Assembly: GCA_947445115.1 (NCBI GenBank)
Contig: CANFCG010000001.1
Location: forward strand, 1 to 64,000
Source: Comamonadaceae bacterium
Lineage (GTDB): Bacteria; Pseudomonadota; Gammaproteobacteria; Burkholderiales; Burkholderiaceae_C
Reading direction: 5' to 3'
DNA length: 64,000 nucleotides
In this document: one piece after another, positions 38,250-46,635 of the stretch
How positions within the stretch are numbered: position 1 is the first letter of the stretch
How the letters are laid out: each line of letters begins with the position of its first letter
Made by a program: the position numbers and the translations under genes
The notes under the pieces: model-generated
Databases searched by the model: none
Seen by the model: the letters and a program-made list of their open reading frames with translations, nothing else
Told to the model about the DNA's origin: nothing

Positions 38250-39601
38250 ATTTTTTGAAAATTTACCGTTATTTCACCATTACGGCGGCGCTTACTTTTC
38301 TTCTCAGTGCGTGTGGCGGCGGGGGGGCAAGCTCAAGCGCATTAGTAAGCCCCGTTTCTGCATCGCTAGTGCAAAGCCAAACTGGCGCAATGCCTGGCGA
38401 TAGTAATGTCGTCGCTATCTACATGGATGCAGGCCCCGTCACGACCAATCACGTGATTAACGCGATGTTTGTGGATATCCAAATTTGCGCCCCGGGGAGC
38501 ACAACCCAATGCGCGGTTATTGATCACGTCCTCGTCGATACAGGCTCTACTGGACTTCGGCTCATGTCCTCAGCGATACCCGCCTCCCTGGTATCGGCCT
38601 TACCCCAAGTGCCTCTTGGCTCAGGCGTGGCAGGCGAGTGTCTGCATTTTGTGCAAGGCTTTACGTGGGGTGGCGTCCGCCAGTTGGATTTGCATTGGGG
38701 CGGTAGTAACTACACAGGTGAAGTCGCGCGCACACTGAATACCCAAATTATTGCGGATACGGATACGCGGGTGGTAAATGCGCCATCGAGTTGTGTGGTC
38801 AGTGGTGGCGGCATAGCCAATGCCATGCAAACAGTTGCACAATTGGGTGCAAAGGGAATCATTGGTATTGGCGTTTTTAAATATGACTGCGGTACAGCTT
38901 GCGTTTCCACCACTGGTAATGGCTACTATGCCTGCGCTAGCTCTTGCATTAGCGCGGCAACGCCACTTGCATCGCAAGTCACACACCCCATTTCACTTCT
39001 AACCACCAATAATAATGGGAGCACCATAGCGTTGCCGTCGCTGAGCAAAAATTACGCCGATCAAGTCGCTGGGCTATTGGTGCTGGGTATCGGGACTCAA
39101 ACCAACAATGCACTCACACAGTTCAGTAGTGTGGTTAGTGCTTTACCTTACAGCGCAGGCTATTCGGCAGGCACGTTTACATCCGTCTTTAATGGTCATA
39201 CGCTGGGTGGCAGCTATATGGACAGTGGCACCTCGTTAAATTACTTCCCCGCAGCCGGCACGCTCCCGTATTTGGTGTGTACCCCAGCTTCCAGCACCAG
39301 CTTTGTCTATGGTTTGCTTTGCCCCACATCGCCCGTCACGCTAACCGCCAATATCTTTAATACCGCTAATCTGGCGGGTGCATCAACTTCAGCCACCGTA
39401 TACACCGTCAATGCTCAAACCCTTGTGAACTCAGCCTCTAGCGCCAATGCTTTTGCAGGTTTGGCTGGCAATCAAACGGCAACCAGCAACATGGTTTTTG
39501 GTGGAAGTTTCTTTTTTGGACGCTCCATTGCCACGCTCATTGAAAACCAGTCCGCATCGGGCATGAGCGTTACGGGCCCTGCGTTTGCCTATACCCCGTA
39601 A
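38246..39601 (+). CDS. DUF3443 lipoprotein with pepsin-like DTG/DSG motifs
   Basis: A 451-residue lipoprotein of a family without known function. Lipobox LLSAC puts the acylated cysteine at residue 23, followed by a flexible Gly/Ser stretch, so export and membrane anchoring are likely. Two aspartic-protease-like motifs are visible: Asp98 in LVDTGSTGLRLMSS and Asp326 in SYMDSGTSLNYFP. Between them GAKGIIGIGVFKYD (202-215) resembles the hydrophobic-hydrophobic-Gly element that completes the psi loop in pepsins, and VFGGSFFFGRSIATLIEN near the end recalls the pepsin C-terminal strand. Several cysteines (81, 89, 132, 183, 215, 219, 230, 234) could form disulfides. A bilobal aspartic peptidase fold is my inference; activity is untested. 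Coupled to DUF2844. Confidence 0.8.
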   Translation: MNFLKIYRYFTITAALTFLLSACGGGGASSSALVSPVSASLVQSQTGAMPGDSNVVAIYMDAGPVTTNHVINAMFVDIQICAPGSTTQCAVIDHVLVDTGSTGLRLMSSAIPASLVSALPQVPLGSGVAGECLHFVQGFTWGGVRQLDLHWGGSNYTGEVARTLNTQIIADTDTRVVNAPSSCVVSGGGIANAMQTVAQLGAKGIIGIGVFKYDCGTACVSTTGNGYYACASSCISAATPLASQVTHPISLLTTNNNGSTIALPSLSKNYADQVAGLLVLGIGTQTNNALTQFSSVVSALPYSAGYSAGTFTSVFNGHTLGGSYMDSGTSLNYFPAAGTLPYLVCTPASSTSFVYGLLCPTSPVTLTANIFNTANLAGASTSATVYTVNAQTLVNSASSANAFAGLAGNQTATSNMVFGGSFFFGRSIATLIENQSASGMSVTGPAFAYTP

Positions 39602-39616
39602 CTCTACGAATAGAGT

Positions 39617-40846
39617 CTAGGCAGCACTGAGCTTCACCACAAAGCAGCCCCCCATGCCTTGCATGGCTTGGCAGGTGGCACTACCGCGATGACGCTGCGC
39701 AATGCTTTTGACGAGTGCAAGCCCAAGCCCCACACCGCCATCACGTTCGCTAGCATTTTTGGCACGATAAAAAGGTTCAAAAATACGCCTGCATTCATTC
39801 TCAGCAACGCCAGGGCCATGATCTCGCACCACAATATTAAAACAATCGCACTGCGCTGTTAACGCCAAAGTCACAGCACCTTTGTCGGGATTGTTATAGC
39901 GATGCGCATTCTCTAGTAAGTTACGCAGTAAACGCCTGACTAAACGCGGATAGCCCACCATTTCAAACGAGCCTTGAGAATTATCATCAACCATGAGCTC
40001 GGCCGATGTTCTGGCGCACTCCTCCGCGGCCAAACCCATCAAATCAAAAGACTCCGTTTGGCCAATGATGGCATCAGGCGCGTCCAATCGACTTGCTAGC
40101 AAAATCTCTTCAATTAAGCTGTCTAGCTCATGAATATTACGACTAATCTCTTGGCTAGTAGACTCGGAAGCCTTATTTGGCGAGGCTTGCATCAACGTCA
40201 AAGCCATACGAATGCGTGCTAACGGCGAGCGCAACTCATGCGAAGCATTGGCCAGTAAAGACTTGTGAGCACTCATTAAGGACTCAACCTGTGCAGCTGC
40301 CAAATTAAATTTTTGCGCCAAAAATGCCACTTCATCGTCGCCTTCAACTGGCACGCGAGACGATAAATGTCCCGCACCCCATTGATCAACCCCATGCTGC
40401 AAGACTTCGAGTCGACGCATTAAACGCCGAATAATAGGGTAGGCGCCCAGCCCAACCGCAATTGCCATCAAAGCGAGCAAGCCCAAAAATCCATAGCCAG
40501 AAAAGTACCAAGGAGGCGCGGGACGTGGTGGCCGCGTTACCCGTGGCGGAATCACAAGGCTAAGTTTTTGTCCATTATCGAGACTTACATCAAAACCGCG
40601 GGTTCTAGGCGGTAGGCCCTCTGCAGCCGAGGGCTCCAGACGCCGACTGGCATGTCCGATGACTTGGCCTGTTTCGCTTCGAACTTCAATTTCGCGTTGC
40701 CCTTCACGCTGACTCATATCGACCGTTTGAATACGGAACTGCTCCTGTAAATGCTCGGTATGGTTGCTCCAAAGCAAACTCACCACAACCGCAAAAGCAG
40801 CAAGTGTGGCCACAACAGCCAACCAAATACGCGCGTAGAGTCTCAT
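39617..40846 (-). CDS. Sensor histidine kinase, CpxA-like
   Basis: Inner-membrane sensor kinase of 409 residues: membrane span about 7-26, periplasmic segment 27-115, second span about 118-138, HAMP about 139-190, HisKA with ANASHELRSPLARIRM (phospho-His203), and HATPase with NLLENAHRYNN, DHGPGVAENE and GVGLGLALVKSIAQRH. The periplasmic part is Pro/Arg-rich toward its end (RVTRPPRPAPP). It lies 11 bp downstream of an OmpR-type regulator and a CpxP/Spy-like gene, so the order is cpxP-cpxR-cpxA on one strand. The name is inferred from this context; RstB or QseC-like kinases have similar architecture. Confidence 0.87.
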   Translation of the reverse strand: MRLYARIWLAVVATLAAFAVVVSLLWSNHTEHLQEQFRIQTVDMSQREGQREIEVRSETGQVIGHASRRLEPSAAEGLPPRTRGFDVSLDNGQKLSLVIPPRVTRPPRPAPPWYFSGYGFLGLLALMAIAVGLGAYPIIRRLMRRLEVLQHGVDQWGAGHLSSRVPVEGDDEVAFLAQKFNLAAAQVESLMSAHKSLLANASHELRSPLARIRMALTLMQASPNKASESTSQEISRNIHELDSLIEEILLASRLDAPDAIIGQTESFDLMGLAAEECARTSAELMVDDNSQGSFEMVGYPRLVRRLLRNLLENAHRYNNPDKGAVTLALTAQCDCFNIVVRDHGPGVAENECRRIFEPFYRAKNASERDGGVGLGLALVKSIAQRHRGSATCQAMQGMGGCFVVKLSAA

Positions 40847-40857
40847 CCCTGTGCTCT

Positions 40858-41577
40858 CTAGCTTTGTTGCTTGGCAAAAACGTAGCCAACACCGCGGACG
40901 GTCAAGATGCGTAGTGGGTCCTTGGGGTCTACTTCAATCGCTACACGGATGCGCCCCATATGGACATCGATACTGCGGTCAAAAGCTTCCAGTTCACGCC
41001 CACGCACGGCTTCCATAATTTGATCTCGACTTAGTACGCGTCCTGCACGCTCGGCCAAAGCCAGCAACAAGTCAAACTGGTAAGACGTCAAATCGCAAAC
41101 TAAACCGCGCAAGCTGGCTTGTCGATTATTTGGATTGATCTCCAAACTACCAAACTGCAGCACTGGCTTTGTCGTTGCTGCTTGATCTTCGTTTTTACCA
41201 GCATCGGCACGTCTACGCAAAATAGCTCTGATGCGTGCTAATAGCTCGCGCGGCTCAAAGGGTTTTGGCAAATAGTCGTCCGCGCCCATCTCCAACCCAA
41301 TGATTCTGTCCATAGGGTCGCCCTTGGCCGTCAGCATCAAGATCGGGATGTGGCGCACCGCGCCTGGCAATGCGCGAATGCGTCTGCAGACCTCAAGGCC
41401 ATCCATATCAGGTAGCATTAAATCCAGCACCACCAAGCTGCAAGGCTTATCCAGCATGGCAAGGCCTTGCGTAGCCGTCATTGCCTGCGTGACCGAATAA
41501 CCAGACTGCCCCAAGTACTCACCGACCATTTTTGCAAGTCGTTGGTCATCGTCAATTAGCAGTAATTGCTCAGCCAT
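40858..41577 (-). CDS. OmpR-family response regulator, CpxR-like
   Basis: DNA-binding response regulator of 239 residues. Receiver 1-120 with acidic pocket LIDDDQ (8-13), phospho-acceptor Asp52 in VLDLMLPDMDG and lysine in LPKPFEPRELLARI; winged-helix output domain about 140-239 with LTSYQFDLLLALAERAGRVL and RSIDVHMGRIRVAIE. These latter blocks are close to CpxR/RstA. It lies 12 bp after the CpxP-like gene. A CpxR-type GTAAA-N5-GTAAA box precedes that operon (42124-42138), which supports both its identity and self-activation. Confidence 0.88.
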   Translation of the reverse strand: MAEQLLLIDDDQRLAKMVGEYLGQSGYSVTQAMTATQGLAMLDKPCSLVVLDLMLPDMDGLEVCRRIRALPGAVRHIPILMLTAKGDPMDRIIGLEMGADDYLPKPFEPRELLARIRAILRRRADAGKNEDQAATTKPVLQFGSLEINPNNRQASLRGLVCDLTSYQFDLLLALAERAGRVLSRDQIMEAVRGRELEAFDRSIDVHMGRIRVAIEVDPKDPLRILTVRGVGYVFAKQQS

Positions 41578-41589
41578 TTGTAGATTCCT

Positions 41590-42054
41590 TTAATTTTTTT
41601 TGGGCATGTCGTGCATAGGATGACGTCCATGCCGCGCCCTCATGGTAGCAGTCATCTTGACTCTTTGCTCAGGCGTCAGCACCATCGCCGAATCAAGCAT
41701 CGACTGTGTCATGCGGCGGCTAATCGCTTCGCGAATCTGACTTTGTGCAACGCGATGCTGCTCAATCGCGGCCGCATCTAGCGTGACTGCAGAAAACAAA
41801 ACCATGCCTTGTTCGCGACCGGCTTTGGCTTGTTCGTGGAGTGGTTTTAAATCGGCTTGCGTTGCTTTTGCAATAGCCAGCAGCTTTGCCTTTTGATCGG
41901 CGCTGGCGCCAATCGAATCAGCCATTCGGGAAATGTGGCGTTCCATCATTTTGCCCATCTCGGGTGGATTGGCAGGCTGCGCTTGGGATACGCCCACCGT
42001 GAGCATGAAAGCTAAAGCACTGAGCGACGATTTAAAAAAATAGCGTGCAGACAT
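41590..42054 (-). CDS. Periplasmic Spy/CpxP-family (LTXXQ) protein
   Basis: A 154-residue periplasmic helical protein. Signal peptide about 1-25 (ALAFMLTVGVSQAQ). The LTXXQ-type motif appears as VLTPEQRVKM near residues 127-136, with a second, weaker helix-turn around ISRMADSIGASADQKAKL. CpxP and Spy chaperone misfolded envelope proteins, and CpxP inhibits CpxA. As the first gene ahead of the cpxR- and cpxA-like genes, it would provide negative feedback. Methionine- and histidine-rich ends (RHGRHPMHDMPKKN) may hint at metal contact. AAGGAA is the ribosome-binding site; a TTGACA and a CpxR-type box lie upstream. Confidence 0.85.
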   Translation of the reverse strand: MSARYFFKSSLSALAFMLTVGVSQAQPANPPEMGKMMERHISRMADSIGASADQKAKLLAIAKATQADLKPLHEQAKAGREQGMVLFSAVTLDAAAIEQHRVAQSQIREAISRRMTQSMLDSAMVLTPEQRVKMTATMRARHGRHPMHDMPKKN

Positions 42055-42100
42055 ATCGAGTTCCTTATGAGTAGACGAGGACTTTATTCTGACGCTTACT

Positions 42101-42106
42101 TGTCAA
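42101..42106 (-). promoter_or_regulatory. Possible -35 element (TTGACA) of the cpxP-like operon
   Basis: The minus strand shows an exact TTGACA. The best downstream match is TAAAGT (42081-42086) after only 14 bp, so the -10 is poor, as expected for a promoter that depends on an activator. The CpxR-type box lies 17 bp upstream, the right side for activation. Confidence 0.35.
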
Positions 42107-42123
42107 GAAATGGTGAAGCTGCC

Positions 42124-42138
42124 GTAAAGTAAGGTAAA
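42124..42138 (+). promoter_or_regulatory. CpxR-type box, GTAAA-N5-GTAAA
   Basis: The sequence GTAAA GTAAG GTAAA matches exactly the GTAAA-N5-GTAAA consensus defined for CpxR in Escherichia coli. It lies in the 164-bp divergent region, 69 bp before the cpxP-like start on one side and 80 bp before the RND adaptor on the other, so one site could serve both directions. The match is seen directly; binding is inferred. Confidence 0.65.
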
Positions 42139-42218
42139 TGACTCTTTGGGGGTTTTTACCAGCCTTCTTTCTGTAAGAATCACGCATCGTTTATTTTCAT
42201 TTTTTTACGCCTGAGATT

Positions 42219-43457
42219 ATGACCCCACGCATTCCTCCATTGACCCTCGCACTTATCTTTTCAGCCGCTTTGCTGGCCGCTTGCTCTGAGAGATCTGCTC
42301 CTCAAGCAACACCAAGTGCATCGCAGCCAGCATCGACGGCATCCACTCCTACGGCAGCGGCCTCAGCGCCCGTGACAGGTGCTGTTAGCGTGACGAGTGC
42401 AAAAGCGACCCAACGTGATATGGCAGTCACGATTAAAGCAACAGGAACGGTCACGCCACTGTCCAGTGTAGATGTGAAGCCGCAAGTCACCAGCGTGGTA
42501 ACGGGAGTCAACTTCAAGGAAGGGCAATTCGTCAAACGCGGTGATGTGCTGTTTACGCTCGATTCCCGTACCGATGAGGCGAATCTGGCAAAAGCTAAAG
42601 CGCAGCTCGCCAAAGACGATGCCGCACTGGTTGATGCGAAGCGGCAGCTGACACGTAATCAAGATTTAGTTGCCAAAGCCTTTATTTCGCAAGGCGCGGC
42701 AGATACCAGCCAATCCAATGTCGATGGATGGATCGCGACGGTTGCCGCGGACAAAGCCGCCATTGATAGTGCCATGACTACGCTTTCCTACAACCGCATT
42801 ACGGCGGCGCAGGCTGGACGCGTTGGCGCCATTAGTGTGTTTGTCGGCAGTGCTGTACAAGCCAATCAAAGCACATTAGTCACCATCACGCAGTTGGACC
42901 CCATTGCGGTCGCTTTTAGCTTGCCGCAAAGCAGTCTGAGTGATGCTCTGAGTGCCTTGCAAGGCGAGGGGACCTTAGTCACGGCAAAACTAACAGATGG
43001 ACAAACCACTGTTAAGGGCAAGCTGCGCTTTGTTGACAATGTGGTCGATGCTGCCTCGGGCACCATCAAAATGAAAGCGCTATTTGGAAATAAAGAGAGC
43101 AAGCTGTGGCCTGGTGGCTTTGCCGATGTGACGCTGACTTCACGCACGATCAAAGATGCCATCGTCGTCCCGCAAGCGGCCATCATTCAAAACGCACGTG
43201 GCACCATTGTGTATGTGGTCGAAGGCGAAAAAGAAAGCAAAAAAGCCGTGCTACGCCCCATTAAAGTGCTCTTTGGACAAGGCGGCGACGCGGCAGTCAG
43301 CGGCATCAAAGAAGGTGAATCGGTTATCGTCGATGGCAAGCAAAATTTGCGCCCTAACAGCCCCGTGGTTGAGCGCGCCAAACCTGCAACCTCGCCCGCT
43401 GGTACTGCTTCGGCGCCAGCAGCTTCAGCATCCAGCACATCCGCTGCAGGAAAGTAA
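42219..43457 (+). CDS. RND efflux periplasmic adaptor lipoprotein (MdtA/AcrA-like)
   Basis: Membrane-fusion protein of a tripartite RND efflux pump, 412 residues. Lipobox LLAAC (acylated Cys near residue 22) and an Ala/Ser/Thr-rich linker follow the signal. Core domains in order: barrel-sandwich half GTVTPLSSVDVKPQVTSVVT with KEGQFVKRGDVLFTLD, alpha-hairpin about 125-180, second lipoyl half, beta-barrel about 225-305, and membrane-proximal domain with VVPQAAIIQNARGTIVYVV. The C-terminus is Ala/Ser/Pro-rich. The pump gene starts 3 bp downstream. It is divergent from the cpxP-like gene across a CpxR-type box, so stress induction is likely (inference). Confidence 0.92.
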   Translation: MTPRIPPLTLALIFSAALLAACSERSAPQATPSASQPASTASTPTAAASAPVTGAVSVTSAKATQRDMAVTIKATGTVTPLSSVDVKPQVTSVVTGVNFKEGQFVKRGDVLFTLDSRTDEANLAKAKAQLAKDDAALVDAKRQLTRNQDLVAKAFISQGAADTSQSNVDGWIATVAADKAAIDSAMTTLSYNRITAAQAGRVGAISVFVGSAVQANQSTLVTITQLDPIAVAFSLPQSSLSDALSALQGEGTLVTAKLTDGQTTVKGKLRFVDNVVDAASGTIKMKALFGNKESKLWPGGFADVTLTSRTIKDAIVVPQAAIIQNARGTIVYVVEGEKESKKAVLRPIKVLFGQGGDAAVSGIKEGESVIVDGKQNLRPNSPVVERAKPATSPAGTASAPAASASSTSAAGK

Positions 43458-43460
43458 GCC

Positions 43461-46400
43461 ATGAATTTTTCGGAACTCTTTACTCGCCGTCCTGTGATGA
43501 CGGTGCTGCTGAATCTTGCGATTGTTGGCGCGGGCATCATCGGCTACAGCAAGATTCCTATCTCTGCCCTGCCCAGCTACGATACCGCCGTGATCAGCGT
43601 CACCGCCACCTTGCCAGGTGCCAGCCCCGAGACGATGGCAAGCTCAGTCGCCTTGCAGTTGGAAAAGCAATTCCAAACGATTGCTGGCCTAGACGTAATT
43701 AGCTCGACCAGCATTTTGGGTAGCACATCACTGACGCTTGAGTTTGCCGAAGGTCGAAACATTGATGCCGCGGCGGTGGATGTGCAAGCGGCACTACTCC
43801 GTGCCCAGCGCACGCTTCCCGTGGAGATGACAAATCCGCCGTCGTACCGCAAAGTTAACCCAGCAGACGCACCCGTGCTTATCGTGGGAATGACGTCGCC
43901 CTCGCTAAAACCTTCCGAGATTCAAGATTACGCCGAGCATTTGATCTCGCCCACGCTGTCCACTATTTCTGGCGTGGCACAGGTCAACGTCTTTGCGCCC
44001 AAGCGCTTTGCCGTTCGGGTGCGCGCCAAGCCGCAAGAGTTAGCAAGTCGCGGCATGAGTCTTGAAGATTTGGCCGCAGCGATCAACCAAGCCAATTCCA
44101 ACTCGCCTGTGGGAACGCTAGATGGACCCACGCAAACTTTAATTTTGCAAGCCAACAAACAGCTGGCCACCGCGCGTGAATTTGCGGGTTTGATTGTGAG
44201 TAGCAAAGGCGGCAACACGGTTTATTTGCGCGATGTGGCAGACGTGCAAGACAGCGTTGAAGTCATCAAATCATGGGCGACAGTGAATGGCGAAAACGCC
44301 ATCATGCTCGCTATTTTGCGTCAGCCTGGTGCCAATACCGTGGCCGTGGTGGACAAGGTACGCGCCTTGTTGCCTAGTCTGTCAGCGCAGCTCCCTCAGT
44401 CGCTCAAACTAACCCCAGTCAACGACCGCTCGGTCTCGGTGCGCGAGGCGCTGCACGACGTGAATCTGACCTTAATTGGCACGATTATTTTGGTTGTGCT
44501 GGTGATCTTTTTATTCTTGCGCCATTTTGTCGCCACGATGATTCCATCGCTCTCATTGCCGGTGTCGCTCATCGGCGCGGTATCTTTGTTATGGGGCTTT
44601 GGCTATAGCCTAGACAACATCTCGCTACTCGGTCTGACGCTGGCGGTGGGTCTGGTCGTGGACGATGCGATTGTGGTGCTGGAGAACATCATGCGCCACA
44701 TCGAAGAAGGGATGCCGCCCTTTAAAGCTGCCATCCAAGGCGCACGCGAAGTGGGCTTCACCATCATTGCGATCTCAAGCTCACTGATTGCGGTGTTCAT
44801 CCCCATCTTTTTTATGCCCGGTGTGATTGGCTTGCTCTTCCATGAGTTCGCCGTGGTCGTGGGCTTATCCATCATCGTGTCGGCTTTTGTGTCACTCACT
44901 TTGGTGCCCATGCTGGCTAGCAAGTTCATCAAAGACTCGGCGCACGAGGCCCAACCTAATGCGTTGATCCGCTCGTTTGAGCGCGGCTTTAACGCCGTTC
45001 TGCGTGGCTACACGCGTAGCTTAGAAGCGGCGCTGCGTTGGAGAAAATCCATGCTTTTGCTGGCACTCGTCACGCTCATTGCCACCGTTTGGATGGCAAA
45101 TGTCATTCCCAAGGGCTTTTTCCCGCAAGAAGACATTGGGCAAATCACCGTGCAAACCGAAGCCTCTGAAGATACGTCTTTCATCGCCATGATTGAGTTG
45201 CAAGAACGTGCCGCTAACATTTTTAGGAATGACCCGAACGTTGCCAACGTGGCTTCGTTTACGGGCGGTATCAATTCGCAAAATACAGGGCGGATGTTCA
45301 TTACGCTAAAAGACAAAAGTGACCGTGCTGCCATGAAAGACGTGATCGACGGCCTGCGTAAAAAACTGCGCGGCGTCGCGGGTTTGAACGTCTTTATGCG
45401 CCCCATTCAAAACTTGCAATTGGGCGGGCGTCAAACCAAGGCGCAATACCAATACATTTTGCAAAGCGTGAAAGCCGATGAGCTGGACACGTGGGCGACC
45501 AAATTGCAAGACAAAATCAAAACCGATCCGCTGTTCCGCGACGTGACCAGCGACTCGCAGCTCAAAGCCATGCAGGCGCAGCTCAAAATTGATCGCGAGC
45601 GTGCTAACGCGCTGGGTGTGTCCATGACCAGTGTGCGCACGGCTCTCTACAGCGCCTATGGTGAGCGGCAAGTCTCCACCATTTATCTGCCCGTCGATAG
45701 CTACCAAGTCATCATGGAGGTTGCGCCCACCAGCAAGCAATTTGAAAGTGATTTGTCTAGCATTTATGTCAAATCAGGCACAGGTGCGCTGGTGCCACTG
45801 ACCAGCTTTACCACGGTGGAGCGCACGGTGGGGCCTACCGCCATTAACCATGCGGGGCAATTGCAAGCCATTACGGTATCTTTCAACCTCGCCCCTGGTG
45901 CTGCGTTAGGAGACGCCACGGCTAAACTTGAACAGGCGGGACAAGACATCAATTTACCCTCGTCCATCATTACGACCTATGGTGGTGACGCCGCGGTGTT
46001 TAAAAAATCGCAAGGCTCTCAGCTCACGCTCGTAATTGCCGCGCTTTTGGTCATCTACGTGCTGTTGGGCGTACTCTACGAGAGCTATATCCACCCGATT
46101 ACCATCTTGGCAGGCTTGCCATCGGCAGCCGTAGGTGCACTCGGTACGCTAATGTTGTTTGGACAAGATCTCACGCTGATTGCGACCATTGGCATCGTGC
46201 TGCTGATTGGTATCGTTAAAAAGAACGCCATCATGATGATTGACTTTGCACTTGATGCGCAAAGACATCAAGGCATGACGCCTGAGCAAGCTATTCACGA
46301 AGCCTGTGTGCTGCGCTTTCGTCCGATCATGATGACGACGTTGGCCGCGTTGATGGGCGCATTGCCGATTGCGCTGGGGCTGGGTGCTGGCGCTGAATTG

Positions 46401-46532
46401 CGTCAGCCACTAGGTCTTGCGGTGTGCGGTGGCCTTGTGTTTTCGCAAGCTATTACGCTCTACATCACGCCTGTTATTTATTTGACACTTGAGCGCTTTA
46501 GTGGCAAAGGACCCATCACAAAAGCAGAATGA
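43461..46532 (+). CDS. RND multidrug efflux pump, MdtB/MdtC-like
   Basis: Inner-membrane proton-driven exporter of the HAE-1 RND family, 1023 residues with 12 spans and two large periplasmic loops. N-terminus MNFSELFTRRPVMTVLLNLA; TM4 has the paired aspartates of proton relay in VGLVVDDAIVVLENI (near 397-411); GIVKKNAIMMIDFALDAQ marks TM10. YDTAVISVTATLPGASPETM and the overall pattern resemble MdtB/MdtC rather than AcrB. Only one pump gene is present, and no outer-membrane channel gene follows, so it must borrow a TolC/OprM-type channel from elsewhere. A weak hairpin (46531-46558) ends the operon. Confidence 0.93.
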   Translation: MNFSELFTRRPVMTVLLNLAIVGAGIIGYSKIPISALPSYDTAVISVTATLPGASPETMASSVALQLEKQFQTIAGLDVISSTSILGSTSLTLEFAEGRNIDAAAVDVQAALLRAQRTLPVEMTNPPSYRKVNPADAPVLIVGMTSPSLKPSEIQDYAEHLISPTLSTISGVAQVNVFAPKRFAVRVRAKPQELASRGMSLEDLAAAINQANSNSPVGTLDGPTQTLILQANKQLATAREFAGLIVSSKGGNTVYLRDVADVQDSVEVIKSWATVNGENAIMLAILRQPGANTVAVVDKVRALLPSLSAQLPQSLKLTPVNDRSVSVREALHDVNLTLIGTIILVVLVIFLFLRHFVATMIPSLSLPVSLIGAVSLLWGFGYSLDNISLLGLTLAVGLVVDDAIVVLENIMRHIEEGMPPFKAAIQGAREVGFTIIAISSSLIAVFIPIFFMPGVIGLLFHEFAVVVGLSIIVSAFVSLTLVPMLASKFIKDSAHEAQPNALIRSFERGFNAVLRGYTRSLEAALRWRKSMLLLALVTLIATVWMANVIPKGFFPQEDIGQITVQTEASEDTSFIAMIELQERAANIFRNDPNVANVASFTGGINSQNTGRMFITLKDKSDRAAMKDVIDGLRKKLRGVAGLNVFMRPIQNLQLGGRQTKAQYQYILQSVKADELDTWATKLQDKIKTDPLFRDVTSDSQLKAMQAQLKIDRERANALGVSMTSVRTALYSAYGERQVSTIYLPVDSYQVIMEVAPTSKQFESDLSSIYVKSGTGALVPLTSFTTVERTVGPTAINHAGQLQAITVSFNLAPGAALGDATAKLEQAGQDINLPSSIITTYGGDAAVFKKSQGSQLTLVIAALLVIYVLLGVLYESYIHPITILAGLPSAAVGALGTLMLFGQDLTLIATIGIVLLIGIVKKNAIMMIDFALDAQRHQGMTPEQAIHEACVLRFRPIMMTTLAALMGALPIALGLGAGAELRQPLGLAVCGGLVFSQAITLYITPVIYLTLERFSGKGPITKAE

Positions 46533-46558
46533 TGGGAATTAACGATGATTTACCCATC
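46531..46558. terminator. Weak hairpin after the RND operon
   Basis: GATGGG (46531-46536, overlapping the stop codon) pairs with CCCATC (46553-46558) around a 16-nt loop and is followed by TTT. The stem is short and the U-run poor, so it is a tentative terminator only. Confidence 0.22.
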
Positions 46559-46635
46559 TTTACGTCAACTTCATGGTGAATGCTGGCGTTAGTTTCATAA
46601 TAGTGGCATCTGCAACGTTTCATAGGAGTACTCAC

